A stretch of DNA of 64,000 nucleotides from Cyanophora paradoxa (GCA_004431415.1 QPMI01000434.1:248001-312000), one strand, 5' to 3'; counted from the stretch's first letter, positions 10,601-22,883 are shown. Notes: generated by a model not told the origin, from the sequence alone. Program-made: numbers and translations.

Positions 10601-12237
10601 CGGTCTCGATGAAGTACTGGTACTGGGGCACCCGCAGCAGCGAGAGGTCCAGTGCGCCCAGCGCCCGGTGCACCTGGCCCCGCACCCCCGGCCCTCGGCG
10701 CCCCGCCGGCGAGGCTCCAGAGCAGGCGGTCCCCCGGGCGGGGCGGGGCGGTGCGGGGCGGGGGCGCGCCAGCTGGGCGTCCTTCTCGGAGGCCATGAGG
10801 ACGTGCCCGTGCCACATCTCCTTGATGCACGCCTCCACCCGCGGGTCCGCCCTGCGCCCCGCGTTGGGCGGCGCGAGCCTGAGCGCCAGGATCGACTCGA
10901 GAGGGGCGAACACGATGTCGAGGAGGCCCAGGAGGACGACCTGAGGGGGCGGCGCGTGACCCGCGGGCAGCCGCCGGCAGTTGCGGGATGCGTGAGAACG
11001 AGGAGCGGCGCGCCTGCTCGATGGCGGAGGAGGAGCGCTCGCCCGCGTCGTACCGGTACGTCCGCACCAGCACCCGCGAGCACAGGTCCACCAGGCTGCC
11101 GCCCGGCGCCGGCCAGGCCGCGCGCCGGGCATGGTTAGGCCGACGGAAGCGCGGAGGCGAGGCGGGCGGCGCGGCGGGCACTCGTAGTCGTCCATGAGGC
11201 GAAGGGCCAGCAGCTCTGCGGCGCGGCTCGCGCCGAGGAGAAAGCGCAGAGCACGGCGCAGCGGGGCGGGGCGGGGCGGACCGCAGGCGCGTGCGCGGGC
11301 GTGCCAGACTAGGCGCAGGACGTGCTCCTGGACAGGGGTCGCACGCAGGGCGCCGGAGGGTCGGACGGGGACGCAGGGGGAGGGACCTGGGACTCCTTCT
11401 CGTGGCACTGCGAGCACGCCAGCAGCGAGGCGAAGACCTGCTCCCCGCGCGCCGGCCCCGCGCGGCGTCGCGCCTCGCGGAGCGTGCGCAGGCGGGCGGG
11501 CGCACGGATCGCTTGCCGAAGCGCTTGCCCTGCAGAGGGTGCGTCGGAGTTGCCGGCGCGCGCGCCCGAGAGCGCGCCCGAGAGCGCGGCGCGGGCGGCG
11601 GGCCGGGCACCTTGACAGCGCCGACGATGTCGTGGAAGGCGGGCAGACGCTCGAAGTGGGCGCGCCGAAGGTCCAGAGGCTCCACTATCTTCGCCACGCA
11701 CATCTTGAGGATGAACTCCGCCTCCGCGGTCACGTCCTCCGGCGCGAGGAGCGGATCGGACTCTTTCTGCGGAAGGACTCAGGGACAGGTGTATCTTCCT
11801 TTAAGCACGCCAACGGCGGCTCGCCTGGGCCGGCGTGAGCGCTGAATCCAGCTCCTCGGCATGCACGACGTCGTGAATTCGCTCGGAGGCGACCGCCGCG
11901 GCAGCAGAGGCTGCTTCAGAGATTCTGCATTGGTAATTAATTCCTGCAGCGGCCGTGGCAAGAGCGGCGTTGCGAGCGCGCACGCTGTGGCCGCGCTTTT
12001 GATGCTCATCCTCCGCGAGCGCACTCGCGGGCCGTGAACAGAGCTCGAGGGGCTCGAAGCCGCCGCTTCATCAGTGCTGCGCGCTTCAGTACTCACGCTC
12101 GCGCGGCGCGTGCCAGGAGATTCAGCGGAGGAGCTCGAGCGGTCAGCGCTGAGAAGCTGCTTGCGACCGCGCTCAGCGGCCGCTTCCGCATCACGCGAGT
12201 CGTGCGCGGCCTGCGCCGGACTGGGCTGCGCATGCAT
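7640..12237 (-). CDS. TRPY/Yvc1-like (TRP superfamily) cation channel
   Basis: This long gene of more than a dozen exons appears to encode a polytopic cation channel. Exon 1 (start 12237, MHAQPSPAQAAH) is Ser/Ala/Arg-rich and cytosolic-looking. Membrane segments follow in order: YFIETGILLSFILLYTWGP, QVCMYLFVLAYVLDD, GMYFLSLWNWFEIVTYAA, SFDVLAVNAVVLWMRVLNVL, QFFGALLVILRHMIRDAALF, then VLALVVLLSLLVALLN and DLYLVVALVLLLNLLIAQ. FFGALLVILRHMIRD...FSIMAL...MGFTQAY strongly recalls fungal Yvc1/TRPY S5 and its preceding linker. LLLNLLIAQ is the S6 LLNLLIA motif, and FQPPFNLARGVLYPLTF matches the Yvc1 post-pore PFNL segment. The C-terminal tail has a helix EQAAALREALRAVIREEL. Yvc1 releases vacuolar Ca2+; that role here is inference. 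Introns are GC-rich and one carries a 24-base G run (sense-strand C) at about 8517-8540. Confidence 0.65.
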
Positions 12238-12398
12238 TGCCGCTGAAATTTGCGGCGAGAGGGGTACAGCTATACCAAAACGCCGGCCTGGAAACAGTTC
12301 CTAGAGCGCCAACGATGCGTTCAATGCCACTTAGCTAGCATGGAAATATGTAGGGCGGCCACAGCCGTAGCCGTAAGCGCGGAGTAGGTCGCGCAGCC
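12238..12398. promoter_or_regulatory. Head-to-head promoter, channel / FN3-lectin
   Basis: Only 161 bp separate the two divergent start codons, so both promoters must lie here or within the first exons. No TATA element was assigned. Confidence 0.45.
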
Positions 12399-15300
12399 AT
12401 GCGGGGCGCAGGGAGCGCGCTGGGCTTGCTCTGCGTGGCGACGCTTCTTTCCTGGGTAGCGGGGCAAGGTCCAGGCCATGCGCCCTGTGCCACGCGCCCC
12501 GCCAGCTAAGCGTTCCCGCAGTGGCCACGCCGTCGCCGGCGGGCTCGGCACCGCGCGCGCCGCCAGTGCCAACGGGTCTGAGAAGCCTGGACTATTCGAC
12601 GCGGTATCTTTCTGTGGCCTGGGACTTCCCCATCGGCGCGGATGCGTCCGTCGTCTTCGAGCTGCAGGTCTTCCCGCGCGGGGCTGCGGGGCGCCGGCGC
12701 AGCTCTGAAGCGGGCGGTAGGCCTCTCTGCGCACGGCGGGGGCGAACGACACGCAGGCCTCGTTCGTGCGGACGCAGCGGACGACAGCGGCGGTCTCGGG
12801 GCTGATCCCGGGGCGCGTGTACGCGGTGCGGGTCCGCACCGTGGACCCCCGCTTCAACGTCTCCAGCGCATTTTCCGACGGCCTCGCGTTTCTCATGCGC
12901 TCCGAGGGTCCGTCCCGCCCGCCTGCCTGCCCACTCCTGTCCTGAGGCCCGGGCCTGTTCCAGTGCCGGACCCGCCGGCTCGCCTGAGGCAGGTGAGCAA
13001 GACGGGAACGAGCGTCACGATCGCGTGGGACCGGCCCAACGACAACGGCGAATCCCTTTTCGGATATGAGGCGCGACGTGGCCCGCCGCCCTCCGCCCGC
13101 CGCCCGTATGACGCGCCCCGGCAGGTCGAGATGGACAACGGCCCGGGGACGGAGCTTCGGGGGGTGCGCAACACGTCGAGGGAGGGGTTCCGCGTCGACT
13201 TCCTCAACATGGGCGTCTGGTACCGCTTCCGCGTCTCCGGTACCCCCCTCTCCGGCCCGGGTACGGGCACCAACGGCCCCTGAGCCCCCCGCGCAGCGTC
13301 GAATATGCTCGGCCGCGGGCCCTACTCCCAGACCCTCTCGATCCGCACATCCGCCCGTCCGCCCCGTTCCGCGCCCCGCCCCGCGCCCGACCGCTTTGCC
13401 CGACCTGCCCCCCCCCCCCCCCCCCTCTCCCCCCCCTCCCCCCCACGCAGCGCCCGAGCAGCCGGAGCCCCCGACCCTCATCCTCTCCCGCGATTTCAGC
13501 CTGGTACCCCCCCCCCCCCCTTCCTCTGCAGAAAGCCGAGGTGAACAAAAGAACAACAGGTGGTGGGGTACGTGCCGCCGGACCCGAATGACGCGGCGAT
13601 CGACCTCTACCGGATCGACATCGACCGGCTCGAGGGCGGCGGGCCCTTCAACTCGGCCAGCACGGCCATGTTCGCGTGCGCCCTCCCCGCGCCCCCGCTT
13701 CCTCCTTGCTTCCGCCTTCGCGGGGCGACGGGGGCGGGGCAGGGTCGCGGGGACGACTGCGGCGCTGGAGTTCGAGGCGAGGGGCCTGGTCCCCGCGCAC
13801 CCGTACGCGCTCCGCGTCGCGGCGCGCAACGCCAACGGGTTCGGGCCGCCGAGCCACCCCGCCGTCTTCAGCACGCGCCCCGGAGGTCCGTCCGCCTCGC
13901 CGTCCGCGCCCCTCGTGCGGGGGAAGCTCGGCGCGATCCCCGCCCTCTCGCCTCGCCGGCAGCGCCGCTGGCGCCGGTGAACCTGACGGCGTGGAGCCGG
14001 ACGCCCTACTCCCTGAACCTCACCTGGGGCATCCCCTGGGACTCCGGCTCCCCCGTCACCCGCGTCGAGGCCCGCCCGCCCGCACCCGCCTCCCAGCGCC
14101 TGGTCTGACGCCCCTGCCTGCCCAGGTGTGGCGGGGCCCGAGCGTGGAGCTCGAGTTCTCGCCGCTGGGCAACGCCAGCGTCACCTCGTACGAGGTGCGC
14201 GGCCTCCGCCCGGGCACCATGCAGGCCTACAAGGTCCGCTCCCTCCGCTGCTACGCTGCTGGCGCCGGGCTGAGCGGGGCGGGGCCAGGTGCGGGCGGTG
14301 AACGCGTACGGGCCCTCGCCCTTCTCCGAGGCCGTGGAGCTCCTCACGCTCCCCACCAACCCCGAGATCCCCGTGCCCGCGTTCCAGCCTGTACCCCCCG
14401 TCCCGGGGCGCCGGGGGCCTCACGGACGCGGGGCAGGTGAACCTGCGGGCGCTCTACGTGAACTCGAGCTACGCGATCGTCGTGTGGGACCCGGGCCGCA
14501 TCAACGGCGCCCTCTTCATCCGCTACGAGGCCCGCCTCCCCGAGATCAGACCCATCAAACCCCTCAGACCCCTCATCTCGGCTCCTTCAGGTGGAGGTCT
14601 CGATCCCCGCGGGCCCCAAGGTCGACAACCGCGCGGCGAACGTCACGGAGACGGAGTACAAGGGCGCCAACATGTACCCCGGCATGACCTACGCCCTCCG
14701 CGTCCGGACGCGCAACGCCGTGCGCGCCTTCTCCCCCCCCCCCTTTTTTTTCGCGGGCGGCGGTTCCAGCGCCGCTGAATCGGCTTCAGGTGGGCCCCTC
14801 CGACTTCACTGACTTCCTCTTCTTCCAAATCGACTACCGCGGTGCGCCGGCCGCCCCGGCCGCACCGTCGCCCGCCCCCGCCGCTCACCTGGCGTTGCGC
14901 CCTTGGGGCAGTGCCGGACGCGCCGGACGCGCCCTTCCCCATCGACCACACGCGGGACAGTATCACGGTACCCGCGGCCCTCCCCGCAGCGGCCCTCGCC
15001 GGGGCCCACCGCGCGCCCCAGGTCGGCTGGCTGCCCCCGGCCGAGGACGGCGGGAAGCCCATCACGGGGTACGTCGTCTACATCGACGACGGCTTCAGCG
15101 GCCCCTTCGGCATCTACACGCGCTGCCCCAGTGACCGGCCCGACGTGCTCCAGTGCACCGTGCGCGTCCAGGGCTCGAATCCCCGCGGGGCCGTTTCCCT
15201 CACCGCCCCGCAGATCTCGGACTTGAAGCCGAACCAGTACCGGGTACGCGTTGCGGCGCGCAACGCGGTCGGCCTCTCTGTACCCTCGGGCATCCTGTCC

Positions 15301-16489
15301 TACGCCACCTTCTTTGAGGGTACCCCCCGCCACTTCCCCTCGACGCTGTGGGGCACGCCCTTCCTCAGGCGCTCCGCAGGCCTCGACGTGTACGACTTCA
15401 GCGTCGGCGGCGGCGTGCGTGCCCGCCCCGCAACCTCCCCCCCACCCGCCCGCCCCGCCGCGCCGCGCCGCGCCCCCGCCCCCGCGCCGAGGCGGCCGCT
15501 GCAGATCGCGCTCGCCGGGGCGGCGCACATCAACACGGTGAACGGCCACCTGAGCCTCACGGACTCGCTGCCCAACGACGCGCTCTCGCCGGAGGGGTAC
15601 GCGGGGGCGGCGTGGAGCATGCAGAGCGTGGACATCGAGAAGGCGTTCGACGTGCGCTGGGTCTTCGCCATCCTGAGGCAGTCCGCGACCTGCAAGGCGC
15701 CCGTCAACCTGCCCCGCGACTGCGTCCGCCGCGGCGGCGACGGCTTTGCCTTCGTCATCTGGGCCGCCTCCAACGCCTCCCAGTTCGCGGTCCGCTCCGC
15801 TTGGCTGCCTCCAGGCCCGCCGCCTCGCCCCGGAGCCGACGGGCGCGCCTTCTCAGGTGGGCGACACCGCGGAGGGCCTGGGGTACGCCGGCATCCCCAA
15901 CTCCGTTGCCGTCGAGTTCGACACGTGGTCCAACAGGCCCGTACCCCCCTTTCCCCTTTGCCCCGGTACCCTTCGAACCCCGCGCAGCGAGCTCGGGGAC
16001 CCGTACGACAACCACGTCGCCGTGCAGACGCGGGGCCCGCTGCCCAACAGCGCGAACCACACGGCCACCCTTGCCGCCGCCAACGCCGCCGTACCCGACC
16101 TCAACGACGGCGCCGAGCACCGGGTACTGTACCCCGCTCTCTTCCGGCCGAGTTCCGATCTGGTCTCATTCGAACCGAAGGGCCGGGTCGTGTACACGCC
16201 GTGGTTCGACCACGCACTGCTCTCCGGGGCGGTCGCGGGGTACCAGGTCGGGGCCGGCCCGCCCCTCTTCCCCTTCACGGACCCCCTCTCCCCTCCGGGG
16301 GTACTGGCCGTCTTCGTGGACGACCGGCACGTGCTCTCTGTGCCCATCGACCTGCGCCTCGCGCTCGACTGGACGAACGGGACGAGCGTGCTGCGCCTCG
16401 GCTTCACGGCGGGGACGGGGACGGCGTACCAGGCCCACGACCTGGTCACCTGGCTCCTCTTCTCGGGCCTCGAGGACCTCTCCACCTAG
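12399..16489 (+). CDS. Secreted fibronectin-III repeat protein with C-terminal L-type lectin domain
   Basis: The start gives a clear signal peptide (MRGAGSALGLLCVATLLSWV) directly followed by an intron. At least five FN3 modules follow, recognised by their Trp/Tyr strands: SLDYSTRYLSVAWDFP; TGTSVTIAWDRPNDNGES; PHPYALRVAARNANGFGP-like ends; TAWSRTPYSLNLTWG with VRAVNAYGPSPFSEAV; VNSSYAIVVWDPGRINGA; and QVGWLPPAEDGGKPITGY with RVRVAARNAVGLS. The last about 320 residues resemble a legume/bacterial-lectin beta-sandwich: GGDGFAFVI, IPNSVAVEFDTWSN, GDPYDNHVAVQTRG and VLAVFVDDRHVL. DxxxDxH-type metal-site residues are visible. There is no C-terminal membrane anchor, so it is probably secreted or wall-associated and sugar-binding. 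Many introns (donor GTACC or GTGCG) lie inside modules; two carry very long C runs (about 13407-13440 and 13507-13520). Exon joins in the middle are approximate. Confidence 0.7.
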
Positions 16490-17574
16490 CCCCTCCCTCG
16501 GCCTCTTTCCACTTTGCTTCGCCCCGCCCCGCCGCAAGCGGCACCGCTCCTGCAGCTGCTCGAGCTCCATCCTCGAGCTCCCTGCTCCAACTTCACATCA
16601 CGCCCCATCTTCGTCTTCTCGCTCGGCCCTGCTGGCCGCCTAGTACCAGCGGCCCTCTCTCTTCCCTCTCCCCGCCCCCGGCACCCAGCCGTTCCTCCCC
16701 CCTCCCTCCTCGCTAGCTTGCGCATGCTCCTCGCGCCCCGATCGCGCCGCGGCGCCCAGCCTCTGGCCCACGCCCTGTCCCTGACCAAGGCCGCGCGCGG
16801 CTCGCTTGCCCTTTGTTTGATCGTATGCCGAAACCTAGGCCTAGGTCTAGCTCTAGCCCGGTAGCCTAGCTATAGTAGACCGCGCGCTGCTAGCCGCTGA
16901 GCGAGCTAGCACTAGCCCGACGTCGCCCGACGGCGAGAGGGGCGCGCGGGGCGGCCGGCCGCGGGGGCAGCTCGACCACGGCCCGTCGGATAGAGCTCGA
17001 GGCTAGAGCTAGAGCAAGGCGTGCGCGAGTTCGATGAAGGCCGAGGCGATCGTTCCTCACGCTTGGCTCAAACGTTGCACCCCCCGCGCGCTTTCTCCCC
17101 AGTACTAGTACCGTAGTGCGACCTTCGGAAGTGAAGTCCCCGACTCGGTGTCCGCGTCCGCACTCGGCGCACGGCGCGCTTGCATCTTTTAGGATCGATC
17201 GATCAAGTACGCTGCTCTCCGCCGCCGGGCGAGCGTGGCCGGAGCTCATCGAGTTCTCCCGCGCTAGCCAGCCAGCGCGTAAAACGCCGTCGGTGCGTCA
17301 TCTAGGGTACCGCCCGCGCACGGCACACCGCCCGCTTCCAAGGGACTCGGACCAGTCTCGCGCACCAGATCTTGTCTCGAGCATTCCAACTTGTCTGAGA
17401 GGTCAGTCTACATCGAAGTAATTTAACAGATCTCCTCAGCTACCGCGATTGTGACGTTTTCCCGCAGCTGACCACTCGCTTCGATCGGCCGGCGCAAGGC
17501 GCCGGCGCCAGCGTTGACTGTGGCGGCGTCGGCCTAGCTGGGAGACGGCGGAGACGGCTTTAAAATCAGGCCGC
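16490..17574. other. Intergenic interval, FN3-lectin to DOT1-like gene 1
   Basis: About 1.1 kb with no recognised exon. It is pyrimidine-rich just after the lectin stop, then full of CTAG/GCTAGC palindromes around 16830-16930. It should contain the 3' end of the lectin transcript and the promoter of the next gene. Confidence 0.45.
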
Positions 17575-20209
17575 ATGACGAAGCCGCCCAAGCAGGTTGG
17601 CCCACAATTCGTATTTAAGATCCCGCTACAGATTCGGCGCGCCGATCATGAGTTCGTGCACAGCGCCAGGCATAAGGACCGTGAGGCGAGGTGGGAGCGG
17701 CGTCGGGGCGGCTCTTGTTCGGCCCACTGCAGGGGGATGGCCCGCATTGATCTGGAAGAGGAGGAGGTGCATGCGCTCGCCGATCCCGGCCGGGGCTTGT
17801 CGCAGGCCCAGGCCTAGAACTTAAGGGCTCTTTTGTTTAGTCGCCTATGCTTCAAGGCTTCTCGAGCTCTAGGCCGGACGCTCGAGTTTGCCGGAGCTGG
17901 AACACGTTGCTTGCGAGGGATCGGACTAACCGCCGCCGGCGCGCCCCAGGAGGAGGCCTTGCGGCACCTGCAGCGGATCTACGGCGAGGTGGACAGGCTC
18001 AGCCACCTCCGCTGGAGCCACAGGGAAGGGGACGAGGTCCGCGCGAGCTCCCCAGCACCTGCACGGCAGGCGGCTGACCGCGCGCCGCGCGCAGTGCGAG
18101 GGCGGGCTGCGCAGCGCGCGGGCAAAGCAGACGCGGAAGCGACTGCTGAGGCTGGCACGGGAGGAGGAGCTGAACGGCAGGGTGCGCTCCGATCGGGGGG
18201 CCCCGCCCGGCCCGAGGTCGCGCACAGGGCCATCGAATCTCGCTGCGCGATCACCGGCAGGTCTCGCAAGGGTACGGCGAGATGACACTCTCCTCGGTGG
18301 GCGAGCTCCTGGCGTGGCTCTCGGAGCCGCCGGAGGAGTTCCGCGCCGCAGGGCTCGCGCTCGGCAGCGACTCCACCTTCGTCGACATCGGCTCGGGATT
18401 CGGCAAGGTCCGGGACGCCCAGTGGCCTCGCATCGAATCAAATCGAATCGAGGTGACGCGCGAGGGCGCTCAGGTGGTCTTCCACGCGGTGCTGCAGTGC
18501 GACGTCAAGGCCGCGCACGGCGTCGAGTACGTCTCCTCCCGCGTCGAGGCCGCCGAGAAGGTCAAGCGCAAGTTCTTCGAGGCAAGCGCGAGCTCGCCCC
18601 GCAGTGCCGGCTGGGCGCGTGCTGACGCGCGCGTGCGCGCAGGAGTACGGGGACCGGATCCGGTTCTTCGCGGGGGACGCGAACCTGCGGCCGTCGTTCG
18701 ACTACACGCACATCTACATGTACGACCGCATCTTCTTCGAGGAGACCTACGAGGTCCGAGTCCGACCCGCATTCGATCCCGCCCGCTCTTCGAGGTCTGG
18801 GAAGAGATCGGGTTCCCGCCGCGCAGAAGCTGTGCCCGAAGCTGGAGGAGTCGGATTTCTCCGTGCTCGTCTCGTACCGCGACACGGCCTTCCTCCGCCG
18901 CTTCGGCCTCCTCCACATCGACCTCATCCACAAGGCGGGCGGCCGCGTTTGAGGGCCGAGGGGTCGAGCCTTGGCTGACGCGGCGCGCGCGCAGATGAGC
19001 CTGCGGAGCACGGGGCGGCAGAACTTCACGGCGTACATATACCGGAAGAAGCAGGCGCCGCGGGAGGAGGTGCTCGCGGCGCGGGCGGAGTGGCGGCGGC
19101 GGCGGCAGGCGGAGCTGGAGGCCTCGCCGCCGAAGCCGAGGCCGAAGGGGCGCGCGGTGGCGGCGGCCGCCAGCATCCTCGCCCGCATCCAGCACGCCCA
19201 CGGCCAGCGGCCCCCGCACGCCCCGCCCCCGCCCCGCGCGGCCTCCAGACCGCCGTCAAGGCTGCCGCCAGGCGCAGCAACAAGCTCAAGCCCGCCACCC
19301 CGACGCCTCGCTCCAGAGGCGGCTTCAGCGAGCGAAGAGGGAGGCAGCCGCGGCGGCGGCGGCGGCAGCGGCGGTGCAGCGGCGGCGGGTGGCGGGGGCG
19401 AAGGCGGCGGGGCGGGCGGGGCGGGGCGGGGGCCCCCGCCCTCGGCGAGGGCTCGGGGCGTCCCAGAAGCGGCCGCGCCCGAGGCCGCTGGAGGTGCACT
19501 GGCGGCGCCTGAGGCGGCGCATCGCCGAGGGCTGGGGCGTCGCACCCCCCGACGCCCCCGGCCTCCCCGGGCCCGTGGAGGCGGAGGAGGAGGGGGGCGC
19601 GGGGCGGGGCGCGGGGCGGGGGGTACCGGGCGGCTTCGTGGAGCGCCTCGCCTTGGACGCGGGGCCGGGGGCGCCCCGAGCCCTGCCGACGTCGCCTCCC
19701 TCCCGGGCCGCTCCGCCGCCGACTTCCTCGCCTGGGAGCTCTTCGGGCCCCCGAGCCTCCTCGACGCCGCCCTCGCCGCGCCCCGCCCCCGCCCTCCGTT
19801 CGCACGGGCGCCTCGTGGGCGGACGCCATCCTTCTCTGCGGCGACGAGAGCGGCGACGACGAGGAGGGGGGGCGGGCGCGCCCGCCGGCCCCGCCGCCCG
19901 CCCCGGCCCCACCCGGCGCCGCCCCGCGAGCCGGGCTTCGGCCCGCGCCCTGCCGCCCCGCCCCCGGTCTTCGGGGCGGGGCTCGCCCCGCGGCGGCCGC
20001 CGGGGCCGCGGGCGGTGGAGTGGCAGCGGGGGGCGGGGCGGGGGCCGGTGGCGGGGGGGTGGGAGAGCGGGGAGAGCGGCGACGAGGCGCTCCCCGAGGG
20101 CCTCCTCGCCTTCCACGACTGGCCCCGGCCCGCGGGCGACGTGTCGGGCACAGCGGCGTCCTTGCGGGTCCCTGAGCCACCGGCCCGGGCACGGGCGCGC
20201 CTCCCCTGA
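17575..20209 (+). CDS. DOT1-like SAM-dependent methyltransferase, copy 1
   Basis: The catalytic fold resembles DOT1, the histone H3 Lys79 methyltransferase family. Motif I is DSTFVDIGSGFGKV, followed across an intron by VVFHAVLQCDVKAAHGVEYV. Then come FDYTHIYMYDRIFFEETY and YRDTAFLRRFGLLHIDLIHK. The next exon, MSLRSTGRQNFTAYIYRKK, closes the domain. Upstream exons are charged helices (LQRIYGEVDRLSHLRW). The tail from about 19100 is an Ala/Arg/Pro-rich low-complexity extension with ADVASLPGRSAADFLAWELF and ends after DEALPEGLLAFHDW. The start at 17575 (MTKPPKQVGPQ) is the best in-frame ATG but is not supported by the paralogue. A second copy lies inverted at 45874-48050. Histone as substrate is inference; no nucleosome-binding feature is visible beyond the basic tail. 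Confidence 0.7.
19804..20122 (+). repeat. 3' segment nearly identical to the inverted DOT1-like copy 2
   Basis: About 320 bp match the reverse complement of 46042-46362 almost base for base. The match includes GC-rich stretches that are probably intron and not only codons, and it ends at the FHDW codons. Upstream exons of the two genes have diverged much more. Confidence 0.85.
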
Positions 20210-20724
20210 GCAGGTCGACATGGACCGGCCTGGCCCGCCCTGCCTTCAGCTGACCTTCTGCCATGCGCATTGCTATCTCATCTTCTTTGGCCGCTGCGTT
20301 TCTTTTCGTTTTGCGTTTACGTAGGTGCTGCCGGACAGTGTAACGTCGTCAAATTTTGCTTTTCTGCATAGCTTTCATCATGGCATGTCACAGTCATCGA
20401 ACTTCGGAACTTTAGAAACTGCAGTGCAGTACTAAGATAGACCGTCGGACCTTGGACTTGTAGGGCACTAAAGACAGAATCCGTAGATCCAAGAGTTAGG
20501 ACTAAGATTTAGAGAAGGACCGTCGGAAAGGACTGAAGACCAGGAAGGCAGTTCCAGCGCTTGACGCAGATCGACGCTCTAAGCCCTTGAAGACTCTGAG
20601 AAGGCTTTAGGACTCATGTGCATGCACTGCAGGCTCGGTCTGTACACTGTGACATTTGAAGACGTGTACATGTGCAGGGCCGAGGCCTCAGGCCTGGGGG
20701 CGGGGGCCCCTCGCGAGGCTGCGG
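20210..20724. other. Convergent interval, DOT1-like 1 / tetraspanin
   Basis: No exon is recognised. Base composition is visibly lower in GC than the flanking genes. It should hold both 3' ends. Confidence 0.45.
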
Positions 20725-22576
20725 CTACACGTCGTCGGCCTCCCTGAAGCGGGCCGTCTTGCCGCCCGTGTTCTCCCCCGCCTCCGCATCCCCGCCCGCC
20801 TTCAGCTTGAGGCCCCCGCCCCGCTTGCCCCCCGTCAAGCCCATCGAGCCGGCGGGGCTCCCGGAGGGCCCCGGCCCGGGCCCGGGGCTCGCCTCCGGCC
20901 TGTGCGCCGCGGCGCGGGGCGGGGGCGCCGAGGGCGGCTTCGAGTCCGTGTCGAGGCGCGCCCGCAGGTCCGCGATCTGCGCCGCGCGAGCGAGCGAGCG
21001 AGCGAGGTGAGGCTCGGCGCTCTGAGCGGAGCGGCTGGGGCGGGCGCACGTCGTGCTCGTCGTAGACGAGGGTCCGGTCCTCGTCCCGGAAGTAGAAGTG
21101 GAAGCAGACGAAGAAGAGCGCCAGACAGATCGCCCCGCCCGCCGCGATCGTGAAGCCGCCTGGCAAGAAGGGGCGCAAGAGGGTGAGCGCGCGGCAGATC
21201 TACAGAGGCGGGCGGGCAGGCCCAGCGCACCGGTGACTGGGTTGCACGGCGCAGTGAGTGGCGAGAGGACGGCGGTTAGGCGGGGGTACAGGTGGGTGGG
21301 AGGGGGTGGGGGGTGGGGGTGCACTGTTCATGGTGGAGACGAGGTCGGCGTGGATGCGGGGGTAGCAGACGGGGTTCTCCCGCGAGAAGAGGGGTATGCT
21401 GCCGAGCGCAGCGGTCAGAGAGGGCCCGCGCCGCGGTGCCGTGCGGCGCCCGCCCCGCCCCGCCCTCCTCCGCACTTGCTTCCGCCCTTGGAGATCGCCT
21501 GCTTGACGCAGTAGTCCGGGCAGTCTGCGACAAGAAAAAGGCAGGGGGTAAGAAGGTGGGGGGGAGGGAGGGGGAAGGGCGGATGGGGGGTGGGGGGGTT
21601 GGGGGGGAGGAGGGGAGAGTAGCGGGAGACGAGGCGTACACTTGTTGCCGTCGCCGAGGACGCCCTTCTCGCAGGGGGCGCGGAAGCCGGCGCAGCCGTA
21701 GTCGGTCATCATCCGGCAGACGACGCTGGGCCGCGCCTGCACCGCGTCCCGGTACGCCTGGTCCATCTTGTCCACCCAGTACCTGTTCCACCGGATCAGC
21801 GGGGGTTCGAGGGGTCGCAGGGGAGAGGGGTACGACGCACTGGTCCCCGCTGGCGATCTGGGCGGACAGAACGAGGAAGAACACAGCGACGGCGACGAGG
21901 ATGACGAAGATGACGAAGGAGACAGGCGCGTGGAACGCGACCTCGCGATACCCCCCGCGATTAAGGGGAGGGAGCGGGGGGGGGGGAAGGTACGGGGTAC
22001 GCACCATGTACTTGTTCGTCCCGTGCCGCATGCACGAGTTGCACCAGCCGTCCACGCGGCCGTACGTGCACCAGCCGAAGAAAGACCAGACCATCAGCAC
22101 GCAACCCATCTGCGGGGGAGGCTCTGTTGGCGGCCGGCGCGCGGGCGGTCCGGGGGCGTGTGCGGGCAGCGGCGGAGGCGGCGGACCACAATGAAGGCAA
22201 TGGCTACGCTCTGCAGGGAGCAAGCGAGCGACGGATCAGCGGGGCGAGGCGCTGGCGCCGCGGGAGGGGCCTAAGCGGGGCCACGAACATTGTACATCAT
22301 GTCACCGAAGACAGCCATCGCCCGGTTCCTGCGGCGCCCGAGGGCCCTGAGCGGACGCGGCGCAGGACGCCGGGGGGCAGTGCCGGGAGGCGCACGCCCA
22401 GAGCATCCATCCCAGGCCCACGATGATTGCTCCGCAGATAAAGAACAGTATCTCGCTGCTGATGAGGCAGCTCCGCACCTGGCGGCCGCAGGGGAGTTGC
22501 GTGGGCACTAGGGCGGTGCAGGGGCAGTGCGCGGCCGCACCAGCTCGACTGTGCGGATCTTTAGCTTGACCGCCAT
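20725..22576 (-). CDS. Tetraspanin-like four-pass membrane protein
   Basis: Exon 1 (MAVKLKIRTVEL, start 22576) precedes TM1 SSEILFFICGAIIVGLGWML. TM2, SVAIAFIV joined to MGCVLMVWSFFGW, and TM3, VSFVIFVILVAVAVFFLVL, follow. A large loop comes next. TM4 is FTIAAGGAICLALFFVCFHF, and the cytosolic tail is Gly/Lys-rich, ending at 20725 (FREADDV). The loop between TM3 and TM4 is the large one and is Cys-rich (VVCRMMTDYGCAGFRAPCEKG, then CPDYC and NPVCYP), as in tetraspanins. The family CCG motif is replaced by GCAGF. Tetraspanins organise membrane microdomains; no partner can be named. Introns are GTGCG-type, and the loop introns contain long G/C-biased runs. Confidence 0.6.
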
Positions 22577-22883
22577 GCTCAGTGCGGGAGCGTGTGTTGC
22601 TAGCTAGGCGTGCCAGTCCAACCCGGGACACAAGTCCAAACTGCCGCGCTCGTGGAAGCGCCAGCTGCAGGCTGGCGCTGCAGTTAGCTACGCCTTTGGT
22701 AGAGAAGAACCGCCCCGCAGCGCAGCTAATCCCTATAAGGCGGCAAGACGAGTACACAGAGATGGCGCGGAGCTGCGGGAACACAGAGTACACAGAGTAT
22801 GCTGGCTTTGTTCCTCGCTCTACCGCCTTCGGACTTCCGACTTCGGACTTCGCTCGACTGGGGTACAGTCATCGGACAAACCG
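22577..22883. promoter_or_regulatory. Head-to-head promoter, tetraspanin / LSm1
   Basis: 307 bp between divergent start codons. Short direct repeats (acacagagta) occur twice near 22755-22800. No other element was assigned. Confidence 0.4.

Noticed and set aside
12321-13874. 517-residue minus-strand frame
   Set aside because: Antisense to the signal peptide and FN3 exons of the lectin gene, with no motif of its own.
18562-20151. 529-residue minus-strand frame opposite DOT1-like copy 1
   Set aside because: No domain; the plus strand has conserved methyltransferase motifs with matching introns in a paralogue.
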